DNA of 64,000 nt from Streptomyces sp. NBC_00569 (lineage in GTDB: Bacteria; Actinomycetota; Actinomycetes; Streptomycetales; Streptomycetaceae): assembly GCF_036345255.1 (NCBI RefSeq), contig NZ_CP107783.1:8301001-8365000 (forward strand), read 5' to 3'. The position numbers and the translations under genes are program-made. Shown in pieces: positions 1 through 11,238 of this stretch. The notes below the pieces were generated by a model, which was given only the letters and a program-made list of their open reading frames with translations, searched no databases and had not been told where the DNA came from. Each line of letters starts with the position of its first letter. Position 1 is the first letter of the stretch.

Positions 1-1031
1 TCGATCACGCGCAGTGCGCCGACGCCGAGCGCCTTCGCCACGACGTCGACGAAGGGGCGAGAGCCCTCGTCGGTGATGTGGAGGCCGGACGGATCATCGC
101 CGGGGCGCAGCGTGAAGGTGTGGACGGCGTCCATGATGACCGGGTAGAGCGTGACGATGTCGCGGTCGGCGAAGGTGAAGACGGTGTCCAGGTGCATGGC
201 GGAGCGCAGCTTCGGCATGCCGGCGACGATGACCTGGTCCGCCGCGCCGTTCTCGAACAGGGCGGCCGTCACCTGCGTGATCGCCTGGCGTGAGGTGCGT
301 TCGCTCATGCCCATCAGGACGACGCCGTTGCCCACGGGCATGATGTCGCCGCCCTCGAACGTGGCCTGGCCCCAGTCCCGCTCGGGGTCCCCCCACCACA
401 CGGTGGAGCCGGTGAAGTCGGGGTGGAAGGTGTAGATCGCCTTCATCAGCAGGGTCTCGTCGTGGCGTGCGGGCCAGTACAGCGGGTTGAGGGTGACGCC
501 TTCGTAGAGCCAGCAGGTCGTGTCGCGGGTGTAGAGGGTGTTGGGCAGGGGCGGCATCAGGTACTCGCGTACGCCCGTCGACTCGCGGACCAGGGCGACG
601 TAGTCGGAGCGGAACTCGTCCGGCAGGTCGGTCGTGGCCAGGCCGCCGATCAGATACTCGGTGAGACGGTGCGGGCTGAGCTCGTCGAGGAAGGACCGGG
701 TGTCGTCCATGAGGCCGAGGCCGACCTCGTTGGCGACGATCTTGCGGTCCAGGAGCCAGGCCTTCGCTTCGGGGATCGTCATGGTCTCGGTGAGCAGTTC
801 GTGCAGTTCGACGACGTCGACGCCGCGTCCGCGCAGCTTGCTGACGAAGTCGGCGTGGTCGCGCTGGGCGTTCTCCACCCACATCACGTCGTCGAAGAGG
901 AGGTCGTCGGAGTTGGTCGGGGTGAGCCTGCGGTGGGCGAGGCCGGGCGCGCAGACCAGGACCTTGCGCAGCGTGCCGACCTCGGAGTGGACGCCGAGGG
1001 CCGGCTCGGCCGTGGTGTCGTTGCTGGTCAC
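1..1031 (-). CDS. arcA: Arginine deiminase ArcA (C-terminus outside window)
   Basis: Hydrolyses L-arginine to citrulline and ammonia, the first step of the cytoplasmic arginine deiminase pathway. About 343 residues are visible, of roughly 410 usual for the family; the 3' end lies beyond base 1, so the catalytic C-terminal cysteine cannot be checked. Visible family motifs are [10 protein letters not shown], the WPARHDE block and EGGDIMPVG, which carry substrate-binding and catalytic acidic residues. I chose the GTG at 1031 because GGAAAGG sits about 7 nt upstream and the N-terminus then reads [19 protein letters not shown], typical of ADI. It follows arcD by 40 bp on the same strand, so the two probably form one transcript (arcD first). 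The identification is secure. Confidence 0.95.
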   Translation of the reverse strand, partial: MTSNDTTAEPALGVHSEVGTLRKVLVCAPGLAHRRLTPTNSDDLLFDDVMWVENAQRDHADFVSKLRGRGVDVVELHELLTETMTIPEAKAWLLDRKIVANEVGLGLMDDTRSFLDELSPHRLTEYLIGGLATTDLPDEFRSDYVALVRESTGVREYLMPPLPNTLYTRDTTCWLYEGVTLNPLYWPARHDETLLMKAIYTFHPDFTGSTVWWGDPERDWGQATFEGGDIMPVGNGVVLMGMSERTSRQAITQVTAALFENGAADQVIVAGMPKLRSAMHLDTVFTFADRDIVTLYPVIMDAVHTFTLRPGDDPSGLHITDEGSRPFVDVVAKALGVGALRVI

Positions 1032-1071
1032 GATGTGCCTTTCCAGAGAGTCGGTGTGACGGGCGGGCCGG

Positions 1072-2532
1072 TCAGAGGCTGATCCAGCCGGCCGCCAGGG
1101 CGATGACACCAAGGACGGCTCCGGCCACGGACACCGCGAGGATGACGAGTTCGGCGGGGGAGAACAGGCGCCTGCCCTGTTCGCGGCGGGCCATCACGAA
1201 GAGGACCGTGGCGGGCGCGTAGACGATGAAGGACACCAGGACGAACTTCATCCCGGCCGCGTAGAGAAGGAACGCCGTGTAGACGGTCGCGAGGCCCGCC
1301 ACGACGAGTTCGCCGCGCGAGCCGTTGGCCGCGACCGTGAGTGCGTCCGGCCGCACCGCGATCTTCACGGCGAACGCGGCGGCCAGCAGGAACGGGATCA
1401 GCGACAGGGCGCTCGTCAGATCGAGCGCGAAGTTGAACGCGTCGTCGGAGAACGAGGTGATGACGAGGACGACCTGGGAGAGGGCCGTGGTCATCACGAG
1501 TGCGGGCACGGGAACGTCGGCGCTGCTCGTGCGGGCCAGGAACCGCGGCATGTCACTGTCCCGGGCGGCGACGAGGAGGACCTCGGCCGCCATCAGCGTC
1601 CACGCGAGGTAGGCGCCGAGCACGGAGACGATCAGGCCGACGCTGACGAACACCTTGCCCCAGGTGCCGACCGCCTCCTCGAGGACGCCCGCCATGGACG
1701 GCTGGCGCAGCTCGGCGATCTCGCCCATCGGCAGGATGCCGTACGACACGATCGTGACGGAGGCGAAGACGGCGAAGACGCTCAGGAAACCCAGCACGGT
1801 CGCGCGTCCGACGTCCTCGCGGCGTTTGGCGTGGCGGGAGTAGACGCTCGCGCCCTCGACGCCGAGGAACACGAAGACCGTGGCCAGCATCGTGCCTCTG
1901 ACCTGGTGGAACAGTGAGCCCGCGTAGTCGGCGCCGGCGAAGTTCTCCGCGAAGACATGCGGTTTGAGGCAGAAGAGGGCCAGCAGGACGAAGACGAGGA
2001 TCGGCACGACCTTCGCGACGGTGACGATGCGGTTGATCGTGGCGGCTTCCTTGACGCCGCGCCGGATCAGGAAGAAGAACGCCCACAGCCCCGCGGAGGA
2101 AAGGATGATCGCCAGGGCGGTGTCGCCGTCGCCGAGGGCGGGGGCGATCGCGCCGATGGTCGACATGATCAGTACCCAGTACGTCACATTGCCGACGCAG
2201 GCGCTGGCCCAGTAGCCGAACGCGGAGAAGAAGCCCAGGTATTCGCCGAACCCGGCCTTGGCGTACGCGTACACACCCGCGTCCAGGTCGGGCCTGCGGA
2301 CGGCGAGCTTCTGGAAGACGAAGGCGAGCATCAGCATGCCGGTGCCGGCGATGGCCCACGCGATCAGGGCGCCGGCCACGCCGGTCTCCTGCGCGAAGCG
2401 GCTCGGCAGGGAGAACACGCCGGCACCGACCATGGATCCGACGACCATCGTCGTCAGCGTGAGCAGGGTCAGCTTGGCCGCGGGTGACTGCTCGGGCCGG
2501 TCGGCGGCGAGGGAGCCTTCTGCCTGCGTCAT
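1072..2532 (-). CDS. arcD: Arginine/ornithine antiporter, APC superfamily (ArcD-like)
   Basis: A 486-residue integral membrane protein of the basic amino acid/polyamine antiporter branch of the APC superfamily. About 12 hydrophobic segments are visible. The first carries the signature [17 protein letters not shown], in the substrate-binding unwound helix. Such proteins exchange external arginine for internal ornithine. Its position directly upstream of arginine deiminase supports that substrate. The ATG start is preceded by AGGAAG. It heads a leftward operon with arcA and is divergent from the baeRF-type gene across 186 bp. I see no ornithine carbamoyltransferase or carbamate kinase in the window; they could lie beyond base 1. 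Confidence 0.9.
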   Translation of the reverse strand: MTQAEGSLAADRPEQSPAAKLTLLTLTTMVVGSMVGAGVFSLPSRFAQETGVAGALIAWAIAGTGMLMLAFVFQKLAVRRPDLDAGVYAYAKAGFGEYLGFFSAFGYWASACVGNVTYWVLIMSTIGAIAPALGDGDTALAIILSSAGLWAFFFLIRRGVKEAATINRIVTVAKVVPILVFVLLALFCLKPHVFAENFAGADYAGSLFHQVRGTMLATVFVFLGVEGASVYSRHAKRREDVGRATVLGFLSVFAVFASVTIVSYGILPMGEIAELRQPSMAGVLEEAVGTWGKVFVSVGLIVSVLGAYLAWTLMAAEVLLVAARDSDMPRFLARTSSADVPVPALVMTTALSQVVLVITSFSDDAFNFALDLTSALSLIPFLLAAAFAVKIAVRPDALTVAANGSRGELVVAGLATVYTAFLLYAAGMKFVLVSFIVYAPATVLFVMARREQGRRLFSPAELVILAVSVAGAVLGVIALAAGWISL

Positions 2533-2718
2533 GTCTTCCTCTGGCCGTGGGGCGTTGGAACCGACAGGGGATGACCATATTCACAAAATGTGCTGTATGT
2601 CCCTTTGAGGGGCGCACGGACGGCAGGGGGAGCAACGCCGCGCGCCGAACGGGAATTTCGGGCATATCGTGCATCGAGGAAGCCTTGTGAAGCCTCACGC
2701 CTCCGGAAAGGCGGTCGC
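2533..2718. promoter_or_regulatory. Divergent promoter region, arcD / baeRF-type gene
   Basis: These 186 bp separate two divergent starts and must hold both promoters. The region is locally AT-richer around 2570-2600 (ATTCACAAAATGTG). I looked for an ArgR-type box with inverted TGAAT halves and for an FNR/CRP-like palindrome and found no convincing match. The only firm signal is the GGAAAGG ribosome site just before 2719. Confidence 0.5.
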
Positions 2719-3810
2719 ATGCAGCCCGAACTGACACCCGCCGTACTCACGTCGCTGCGCCGGCCCCGGCACTATCCGGCGGTGTCGGTCCTCCTGCCCA
2801 CGCACCGGCGCAAGCCGGACAACGCGCAGGACCCCATCCGGCTGCGCAATCTGCTGGCCGGTGCGGCGAAGGAGCTGGAGGCCGATCCCGCGGTGACCCC
2901 GGAGCGCCGCCAGGACGTCGTCCAGCAGCTGGATCTGGCGCTCGCGGAGATCGACCTCGACCACGCCGAGGACGGTCTGGCGATCTTCGCCTCGCCGGGC
3001 GAGCACCACGTGTGGTCGCTGCCGCGCACCGTCCCCGAACGCGTCGTACTCGCCGACACGTATCTGACCCGCAATCTCGTCGCCGCGTACACCGCCGAAC
3101 AGCCCTACTGGGTCCTCGCGGTCTCGGCGGACCGCGCCGCGCTGTGGAGGGGCGACGCGCGGCGCCTGGTGGAGCAGCACACCGCCGGATTCCCGCTGAC
3201 CCGGAGCCTCGACGACCCCGACGCCGAGCGCAAGGAGCGCATCGGGGACCTGCCGAGCACCTACCGCGACGAGCAGACCCGCCAGTTCCTCCGGCAGGTC
3301 GACACGGCGCTCGGCGAGACCCCGGCTCCGACGGGGCGGCTGTACGTCGCCGGTGAGCAGGAGGCCGTCACCCTGCTCAACGAGGTCGGAACCGCCACCG
3401 AGCACGCCGTTCCCGTGGCCCACGGCGGGCTCGCGAACGCCGGCGCGGAAGCGGTGCGCGAGGCGGTACGGTCCGCCGTCACCGCACAGGAGCAGCAGAG
3501 CGTGGCCACCACCATGGCGGACATCGAGCGCGCCCGGGGCTGGAAGGAGTTCGCCGCGGGCGTGGACGAGGTCTGGGAGCACGTCGCCGCCGGGCGGGTC
3601 CGCGCACTCGTCGTCGAGGAGCACTTCCGCACCACCGTCCGGCAGGACGGCGAGCACCTGGTCCCGGCCGAGCCCGGCGACCTGGACGCCCACGACGACA
3701 TCGTCGACGAGATCGTCGAACGGGCCCTGGAGACGGGCGCCGAGGTGCGTTTCGTCCCCGACGCAACCCTCCCGGAGGGGACGGGAATCGTCGGGATCAT
3801 GCGCTATTGA
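2719..3810 (+). CDS. baeRF family (bacterial eRF1-like) protein, probably family 3
   Basis: A 363-residue soluble protein resembling the bacterial homologues of archaeo-eukaryotic release factor 1 (baeRF families), in particular family 3 proteins common in Streptomyces. Features seen: N-terminal PAVSVLLPTHR strand, a long charged helix (AKELEADPAVTPERRQDVV), YWVLAVSADRAALWRG in the centre, and a C-terminal block ending EVRFVPDATLPEGTGIVGIMRY, which corresponds to the eRF1 domain 3-like fold. The start at 2719 is set by CGGAAAGG seven bases upstream; the reading frame extends further 5' but without such a site. Function is unproven in the family; a role in ribosome rescue or stress has been proposed. 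It is divergent from the arc operon. Confidence 0.75.
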   Translation: MQPELTPAVLTSLRRPRHYPAVSVLLPTHRRKPDNAQDPIRLRNLLAGAAKELEADPAVTPERRQDVVQQLDLALAEIDLDHAEDGLAIFASPGEHHVWSLPRTVPERVVLADTYLTRNLVAAYTAEQPYWVLAVSADRAALWRGDARRLVEQHTAGFPLTRSLDDPDAERKERIGDLPSTYRDEQTRQFLRQVDTALGETPAPTGRLYVAGEQEAVTLLNEVGTATEHAVPVAHGGLANAGAEAVREAVRSAVTAQEQQSVATTMADIERARGWKEFAAGVDEVWEHVAAGRVRALVVEEHFRTTVRQDGEHLVPAEPGDLDAHDDIVDEIVERALETGAEVRFVPDATLPEGTGIVGIMRY

Positions 3811-3869
3811 CCTCGCCGGCACCCCCGTCGGAGGTGTCGGAAGAGCCAGAGATTCAAGGAGACGTCTGA

Positions 3870-4514
3870 ATGAGTGCCGGTTCCCCCGGGAAGAAGCCAG
3901 CGCCGCGCCGGCGGCGGTCCATGACGGCCGCCCTCGCGGTGCTCGCCGCCGCGACAGGCGCCGCGGCCCTCGTGTCGTGCAGCACGGACAACGGCAACAA
4001 CAGTTCGTCGAGCGTCAGCCCGCGCCCGACACCCCCCAATACGGCTTCCTTCTCCGGCAGCCCGCCGTCCGCGATGGCGTCGTCCGCCAAGTCGGCCGTC
4101 GCCTCGGCGAAGGCGGAGGCCTCGGCGGCGGCGAGCTCCGCTTCGGCCAGGGCCTCCGAGTTCGAGGCGTCCGTGTCGGCCGAGGTGGAACGGGCCAACG
4201 CCGCGGCCGCCAGCGAACTCATGAAGGTCGAGGGTCAGGGCAACGCCACGGCCGACGTCGCCCTCACCGGCAAGCCGCGGTCCCAGACGGGCGGCGTGTT
4301 CGCCGTCGTCGTCAACATCACCAACCGCACGGACAAGAAGGCGAACTACGCCGTGCAGGTCGACTTCAAGGACCCCGACGGGAAGGTCGTCGAGACCCGG
4401 TACGTCGGCGCGGAGAACCTCGACCCCGGCGAGCGGGCCCAGCCCCTCGCCATCAGCCGCAAGCCCCCGGAGCTGAAGCTGACCGCGAAGGTCGCCAAGG
4501 CTCAGCGCTACTGA
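3870..4514 (+). CDS. Secreted lipoprotein with FxLYD-like C-terminal domain
   Basis: Encodes 214 residues. A basic n-region (KKPAPRRRR), a hydrophobic stretch and the lipobox LVSC at about residues 34-37 mark a type II signal peptide, so the mature protein is membrane-anchored outside the cell. A low-complexity Ser/Ala/Lys segment (about 40-110, rich in AS and SA repeats) acts as a spacer or coiled region. The C-terminal 90 residues (DVALTGKPRSQTGG, VNITNRTDKKANYAVQVDF) look like an Ig-like FxLYD domain. The ribosome site is AAGGAGA. It lies 59 bp after the baeRF-type gene and could be cotranscribed. No specific function can be assigned. Confidence 0.75.
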   Translation: MSAGSPGKKPAPRRRRSMTAALAVLAAATGAAALVSCSTDNGNNSSSSVSPRPTPPNTASFSGSPPSAMASSAKSAVASAKAEASAAASSASARASEFEASVSAEVERANAAAASELMKVEGQGNATADVALTGKPRSQTGGVFAVVVNITNRTDKKANYAVQVDFKDPDGKVVETRYVGAENLDPGERAQPLAISRKPPELKLTAKVAKAQRY

Positions 4515-4558
4515 GACCGAGCGGCGCTGCGGAGAGCACGGCGCCGCGGAGAGGTGTC

Positions 4559-5536
4559 TCAGGGCCGGAGCAACTGCGTGAAGCGCTCGATGTCGACGTT
4601 GCCGCCGCTGACGATCACACCGACGCGGCGGCCGCGCAGCTGCCCGGCCAGGGCGCGCGCGGCGGCGAAGCCGAGGCAGCCCGTCGGCTCGACGACGGTC
4701 TTCATCCGGGTGTGGAAGATCCGCATGCACTCGACGAGCTGGTCGTCCGTCGCGGTGAGGATGTCGTCGACGCCGTCCTTGATGACGGCGAAGGTGTGCT
4801 TGCCCAGGTGTCGTGTCTGCGCGCCGTCCGCGATCGTCTGCGGGGTGTCGATGTCGACGATGTGGCCCTCGCGCAGCGACTGCCTGCCGTCGTCGCCCGC
4901 CTCGGGCTCGACGCCGTAGACCGCGCAGCCCGGGGACAGGGCGCGGGCGGCGAGGATCGACCCGGAGAGCAGGCCGCCGCCGCCCAACGGCACGAACAGC
5001 GCGTCGAGTTCACCGACCTCCTCGAACAGCTCCTTGGCCGCGGTGCCCTGACCCGCCATCACATCCGGGTGGTCGTACGGCGGGATCAGCGTCAGGCCCC
5101 GCTCGGCGGCGACCCGGTGCCCGATCTCCTCGACGTTCTCGGAGTAGCGGTCGTACATCACGACCTCCGCGCCGTACCCCTTGGTGGCGGCCAGCTTGGC
5201 CGCGGGCGCGTCGTGCGGCATGACGATGGTCGCGGGCATTTCCAGGATGGCGGCGGACAGGGCCACGGCCTGCGCGTGGTTGCCGGACGAGTAGGCGACG
5301 ACGCCGGCCCGGCGCTGCTCCGGGGAGAACCTGGACAGCGCGTTGAACGCGCCGCGGAACTTGAAGGCGCCCATGCGCTGGAAGTTCTCGCACTTGAAGT
5401 GGAGGGAGGCGCCGAGTTCGGCGTCGGTGAGGCGCGAGGTGAGTACGGGGGTGCGGTGGGCGTACGGGGCGACGCGCTCGTGCGCGCGCACGACGTCCTC
5501 GTAGGTCGGCAGGTCGGTCGGCGTCAGGTCGGCCAT
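4559..5536 (-). CDS. PLP-dependent threonine/3-hydroxyaspartate ammonia-lyase-type enzyme
   Basis: A 325-residue fold-type II PLP enzyme of the serine racemase/threonine dehydratase/threo-3-hydroxyaspartate dehydratase group. The PLP lysine lies in MGAFKFRGA; SSGNHAQAVA is the asparagine loop; GGGGLLSG is the phosphate-binding loop. There is no C-terminal ACT regulatory domain, which argues against a biosynthetic IlvA. The ATG at 5536 is chosen for its GAGAGG site; 23 extra in-frame codons upstream have no such signal and start inside the regulator gene's end. It lies 65 bp downstream of a YheO/DauR-like regulator on the same strand and is probably its target. The exact substrate (serine, threonine or hydroxyaspartate) cannot be told from sequence. 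Confidence 0.85.
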   Translation of the reverse strand: MADLTPTDLPTYEDVVRAHERVAPYAHRTPVLTSRLTDAELGASLHFKCENFQRMGAFKFRGAFNALSRFSPEQRRAGVVAYSSGNHAQAVALSAAILEMPATIVMPHDAPAAKLAATKGYGAEVVMYDRYSENVEEIGHRVAAERGLTLIPPYDHPDVMAGQGTAAKELFEEVGELDALFVPLGGGGLLSGSILAARALSPGCAVYGVEPEAGDDGRQSLREGHIVDIDTPQTIADGAQTRHLGKHTFAVIKDGVDDILTATDDQLVECMRIFHTRMKTVVEPTGCLGFAAARALAGQLRGRRVGVIVSGGNVDIERFTQLLRP

Positions 5537-5601
5537 GGGGGAATTCCTCTCGATCAGCAGCTGCTCATGTGGCGTCCGGGCGTGCGGGACGGGACATCCG
5601 C

Positions 5602-6225
5602 TCATTTGGCGTCCGCGTACACCGTCGCCCTCGACACACCCAGGTGGTCGGCGACGATGCCTGCCGACCGGCGTACTTCCATGAAGCCCTGGGACTTCAA
5701 CTCCCGTACGAGTTCCCGGCGTTGGGTGGTCCGCAGGGCGCGGGGCGTGGTCGCGCGGTCGGCGGCGAACGCGTCGATGCGGGCGCGGATGGCGTCGCCG
5801 CCCGCCGGGTCGAGCGACTCGGCGGGGGCCGCGGAGCCGTCGGAGCGGCCGAAGTGGTCGAGCACCGTGCCGATGCCGTCGAAGACGGTCATGTCGATGT
5901 TCAGGCAGAGCGCGCCCGCGTAGTGGCCCCGCTCGTCCTTGATGCCGATCGACGTGCTCTTGACCCGGCGGCCGTCCGCGAACCGGTTCGGATAGTTCGC
6001 CACGACCTGCGGGTAGGCGTCGTCGGCCAGCCGTGCGAGCCCGAGTTCGGTGGCGGGGTCGCCCACGGAACGGCCCGACAGGTTGTTCTCGATGGCGACG
6101 ATCGCGTGGTCAGGGTCGTCGAGATCGTGCACGACGACCTCGCAGAACGGCGCGAAGGTAGCCGCGAGGCCCTTGGCGACCTGCTGGAGCTGCTCCATGA
6201 GATGGGTGTGACCGGGTTCGGACAT
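5602..6225 (-). CDS. YheO/DauR-like PAS plus HTH transcriptional regulator
   Basis: A 207-residue regulator. Residues 5-115 form the YheO-like PAS domain (EVVVHDLDDPDHAIVAIENN; STSIGIKDERGHYAGALCLN), a ligand sensor. The C-terminal 60 residues form the family HTH (RRELVRELKSQGFMEVRRS; VADHLGVSRATVYADAK). Family members such as DauR control amino acid catabolism genes, often D-amino acid or hydroxy-amino acid degradation. That fits the PLP ammonia-lyase placed 65 bp downstream. A perfect 7-3-7 inverted repeat lies 20 bp upstream of its ATG, a likely autoregulatory operator. Confidence 0.88.
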   Translation of the reverse strand: MSEPGHTHLMEQLQQVAKGLAATFAPFCEVVVHDLDDPDHAIVAIENNLSGRSVGDPATELGLARLADDAYPQVVANYPNRFADGRRVKSTSIGIKDERGHYAGALCLNIDMTVFDGIGTVLDHFGRSDGSAAPAESLDPAGGDAIRARIDAFAADRATTPRALRTTQRRELVRELKSQGFMEVRRSAGIVADHLGVSRATVYADAK

Positions 6226-6244
6226 GCTGACAGTTTATAAAGAG

Positions 6245-6261
6245 CTGGACGATCCGTCCAG
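6245..6261. promoter_or_regulatory. Candidate operator, CTGGACG-ATC-CGTCCAG
   Basis: A perfect 7-bp inverted repeat with a 3-bp spacer, 20 bp upstream of the YheO-like regulator start and beside an AT-rich TTTATAAA stretch that could be a promoter element. A second short perfect palindrome, CGTGATCACG, lies about 30 bp further upstream at 6289-6298. The position suggests autoregulation; the binding protein is inferred, not shown. Confidence 0.5.
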
Positions 6262-6302
6262 AGAGATCGATTGCCGTGCGGAGAGTTCACGTGATCACGT
6301 CG

Positions 6303-7001
6303 TCACGTGCTCGGAGCCGCCGTCCTGGCCAGCCAGTCGTACGCGGCCTCGGCCGTGAACTCCCGCTGTCCGCCCCGGAACAGCAGCCCCGCCGTGGCGA
6401 ACGCGGGATCGTCGGCCTGCGCGGCCACGTACGGGATCGCGATGCAGCGCATTCCCGCGGCGTACGCGGCGGCGGCGCCCGGGATCGCGTCCTCCATCAC
6501 CGTGCAGTGTGCGGGCATCGCGCCGAGCCGGCACGCCGCCTCCAGGAACACGTCCGGCGCGGGCTTGCCGTGGGCGACCTCGTCCGCCGAGACACAGACC
6601 CTGAGCTGTGCGGCCAGGCCCGTACCCGCCAGGATCGCGTCGATGGCTTCGGGCGACGATCCGGACGCGACGGCCATCGGGACCCCCTCCTCGTGCAGCC
6701 GCTCCACGAACTTCCGCATCTGCGGATAGACCGGCGTGCCGACGCGCGCGAGCGCCAGATAGCGGGTGTTCATCTCCGTGAGCAGCGCCTCCACCGGGGC
6801 CTGGATGCCGTGCTTCCGGCGCAGGATCCCGATGGTCTCCTGGGTGCTGATGCCGACGTACGACTCGTGTTCCCGCCAGGAGAAGTCCGGGACGCCGTGC
6901 TCGGCGAGGGTGCGCCGGCACGCCTCGAAGTAGTTCGGCTCGCTGTCGACGAGGGTTCCGTCGAGGTCGAGGACGACCGCGGTGCTGCCCAGGGTGCTCA
7001 T
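6303..7001 (-). CDS. HAD-superfamily phosphatase/phosphomutase-like hydrolase
   Basis: Encodes 232 residues with the HAD signature DLDGTLVDSE near the N-terminus (catalytic nucleophile and acid/base aspartates), motif II serine in VASGSSPEA, and motif III/IV in GKPAPDVFL and VMEDAIPG. The helical cap between motif I and II is of the C1 beta-phosphoglucomutase type. The substrate is unknown. It ends 77 bp before the YheO-like regulator gene and begins 25 bp after the Lrp gene; all four leftward genes could share transcripts. Confidence 0.85.
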   Translation of the reverse strand: MSTLGSTAVVLDLDGTLVDSEPNYFEACRRTLAEHGVPDFSWREHESYVGISTQETIGILRRKHGIQAPVEALLTEMNTRYLALARVGTPVYPQMRKFVERLHEEGVPMAVASGSSPEAIDAILAGTGLAAQLRVCVSADEVAHGKPAPDVFLEAACRLGAMPAHCTVMEDAIPGAAAAYAAGMRCIAIPYVAAQADDPAFATAGLLFRGGQREFTAEAAYDWLARTAAPST

Positions 7002-7026
7002 GTGCTCCAGGATGACAAGGCCGCGG

Positions 7027-7509
7027 TCAGCGGCGCTCGGCGGCGGCCCGGCCGATCGCCTCGACGAGCGGCAGGACCCGGTGCGGCACCCGCTCGCGCA
7101 GCGCGACCTCGGTGCGGGTGCGGACCACGCCGGGCAGCCGGTTGAGCTGCTGGACGATGTCCTCCAGATGGCCGTTGTCGCGGGCCACCACGCGGGTCAG
7201 GAGGTCTCCGCCGCCGGTGATCGAGAAGGCCTCGATGATCTCCGGCACACCGGCGAGCCCGTCGCTCACGTCTTCGAGATGGCCCTGGGTGACCTCGATG
7301 TGGACGAACGCGAGGACCGGGTGCCCGAGCGCCGTGGGGGAGAGGGCCGGGCCGGTGCCGGTGATCACACCGTCGCGCTCCAGCCGGTCGAGCCGCGCCT
7401 GGAGCGTGCCGCGGGCCACGCCGAGGATGCGGGCGTACTCGCGCACACTCGTACGCGGCTGCTCCAGGAGGAGACGCAGGATGCGGGTGTCCAACTCGTC
7501 CACGGCCAT
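7027..7509 (-). CDS. Lrp/AsnC-family transcriptional regulator
   Basis: A 160-residue regulator with an N-terminal winged HTH (LDTRILRLLLEQPRTSVREYA, GVARGTLQARLDRLE) and a C-terminal RAM/ACT-like effector domain (AFVHIEVTQG; GGGDLLTRVVARDN). Members bind amino acids and act as octameric regulators. It is divergent from icd over about 227 bp and is followed by the HAD gene. The target is not evident; either the local amino-acid genes or a distant operon is possible. Confidence 0.92.
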   Translation of the reverse strand: MAVDELDTRILRLLLEQPRTSVREYARILGVARGTLQARLDRLERDGVITGTGPALSPTALGHPVLAFVHIEVTQGHLEDVSDGLAGVPEIIEAFSITGGGDLLTRVVARDNGHLEDIVQQLNRLPGVVRTRTEVALRERVPHRVLPLVEAIGRAAAERR

Positions 7510-7538
7510 GGGCTGCGGCCTCCTTCGCGGGGCGGTGA

Positions 7539-9959
<2,421 letters not shown>

Positions 9960-9992
9960 GCACTTCGGGCAGCGCTCCCGGCGTGACGCGTT

Positions 9993-10024
9993 CCGCCCCG
10001 GTCGGCACCAGCCGACCGGGGCGG
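9993..10024. terminator. Terminator hairpin downstream of icd
   Basis: A perfect 13-bp GC-rich stem (CCGCCCCGGTCGG paired with its complement) closed by the 6-nt loop CACCAG, starting 33 bp after the icd stop. No U-tract follows, as is usual in Streptomyces terminators. Confidence 0.85.
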
Positions 10025-10215
10025 TCCCGTATGCGCGGTTCGGGTGGAACGATGTCCCGCACCTCACCTCACGCATTTCTCCGAGTGGTTGCGGCCGGGC
10101 GGATCACCGCCGCCGGTCATCCCTCAACCGTATGAGGGTGCGCGGCGCAGGGGGTGTGCCACAGGGGCAGGCCCGGGAGGCACAGGATTTCGCGCGAGGA
10201 TTTCAGCCCCTGGCC

Positions 10216-11103
10216 TCAGAGCTCCAGCGCCGCCGCCAGCCGCCGCCACTGCTCCCGGGGCAGGCCGGCCCGGTCCTCGCCTGGGGCCAGCACCTGGACG
10301 GCGACATGGTCCGCGCCCGCGTCCAGGAAGGCGTCGATCCGCTCGCGCACCCGCTGCTCGTCACCCCAGCCGAAGAGGGCGTCGACGAGCCGGTCGCTGC
10401 CGCCGTTCGCGAAGTCGTCCTCGGTGAAGCCGAGGCGCAGCCAGCTGTTGGTGTAGTTGGCCAGCTGCAGATAGAGCGCGAGCGTCTCGCGGGCGGTCGC
10501 CCGGGCGCGGTCCGGGTCGGCCTCCAGGACCACGGTGAACTCCGGCGCTAGCAGCGGCCCCTGGCCGAGCGTCTCACGGGCCTGAGCGGTGTGCTCCGGG
10601 GTGACCAGATACGGGTGGGCGCCGGCGGCACGGTCCCGGGAGAGCTCCAGCATGCGCGGGCCGAGCGCGGCCAGCACGCGGCGGTCGGCCGGGACCCCCG
10701 CGGCGTCCAGCGCGTCGAGGTAGTCGACCATGGCGCCGTACGGACGCTTGTACTGCGCGGTGAGCTTCGCGTGGCTGACGCCGAGGCCGAGCAGGAACCG
10801 GCCGGGGTGGGCGGCCTCCAGGGCGGCCCAGCGGTCGGCGGTCTCCCGCGCCTCGTGCTGCCAGATGCTGAGGATGCCGGTCGCGACGGTGATCTTCGAG
10901 GTGGCCTCGATCAGTGGGGCGGCGTGTTCGATGCCACTACTGCCGCCGAGCCAGAGCGCGCCGTAGCCGAGCTGCTCCAACTCCACGGCGGTTTCGGCGA
11001 GTTCGGCCGCGCGAGCAGGGTCCGGGTCGCGCAGCCCGGAGTTCCACAGGCCGTACCTGCCGATCGCGGATGTCTGCGTGCTGCTGCTGTCGCTGAAGCT
11101 CAT
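10216..11103 (-). CDS. LLM-class (luciferase-like) F420-dependent oxidoreductase
   Basis: A 295-residue luciferase-like monooxygenase-family protein of the F420-linked type common in actinobacteria. Seen: ALWLGGSSG early strand, ITVATGILSIWQHEA, RFLLGLGVSHA, and a C-terminal DHVAVQVLAPGED. The ATG at 11103 has GGGAG seven bases upstream. It is a single gene between icd and the GMC oxidoreductase operon. The substrate is unknown. Confidence 0.88.
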   Translation of the reverse strand: MSFSDSSSTQTSAIGRYGLWNSGLRDPDPARAAELAETAVELEQLGYGALWLGGSSGIEHAAPLIEATSKITVATGILSIWQHEARETADRWAALEAAHPGRFLLGLGVSHAKLTAQYKRPYGAMVDYLDALDAAGVPADRRVLAALGPRMLELSRDRAAGAHPYLVTPEHTAQARETLGQGPLLAPEFTVVLEADPDRARATARETLALYLQLANYTNSWLRLGFTEDDFANGGSDRLVDALFGWGDEQRVRERIDAFLDAGADHVAVQVLAPGEDRAGLPREQWRRLAAALEL

Positions 11104-11238
11104 GAGCTGTCTCCCGCTGCCAGGTGGATCGATGTCCGACGTCTGCCGCAACCCTCGTAGGCGATCTTGTATTCCATCACTGCAACGCCGTGCGCGAGGG
11201 CCGCGCCGGCGGGCCGCACCGTCGACACACTCCCCGGA

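Noticed and set aside
2533..2718. Possible ArgR box or FNR-like site between arcD and the baeRF gene
   Set aside because: Neither consensus fits; only AT-rich sequence is present.
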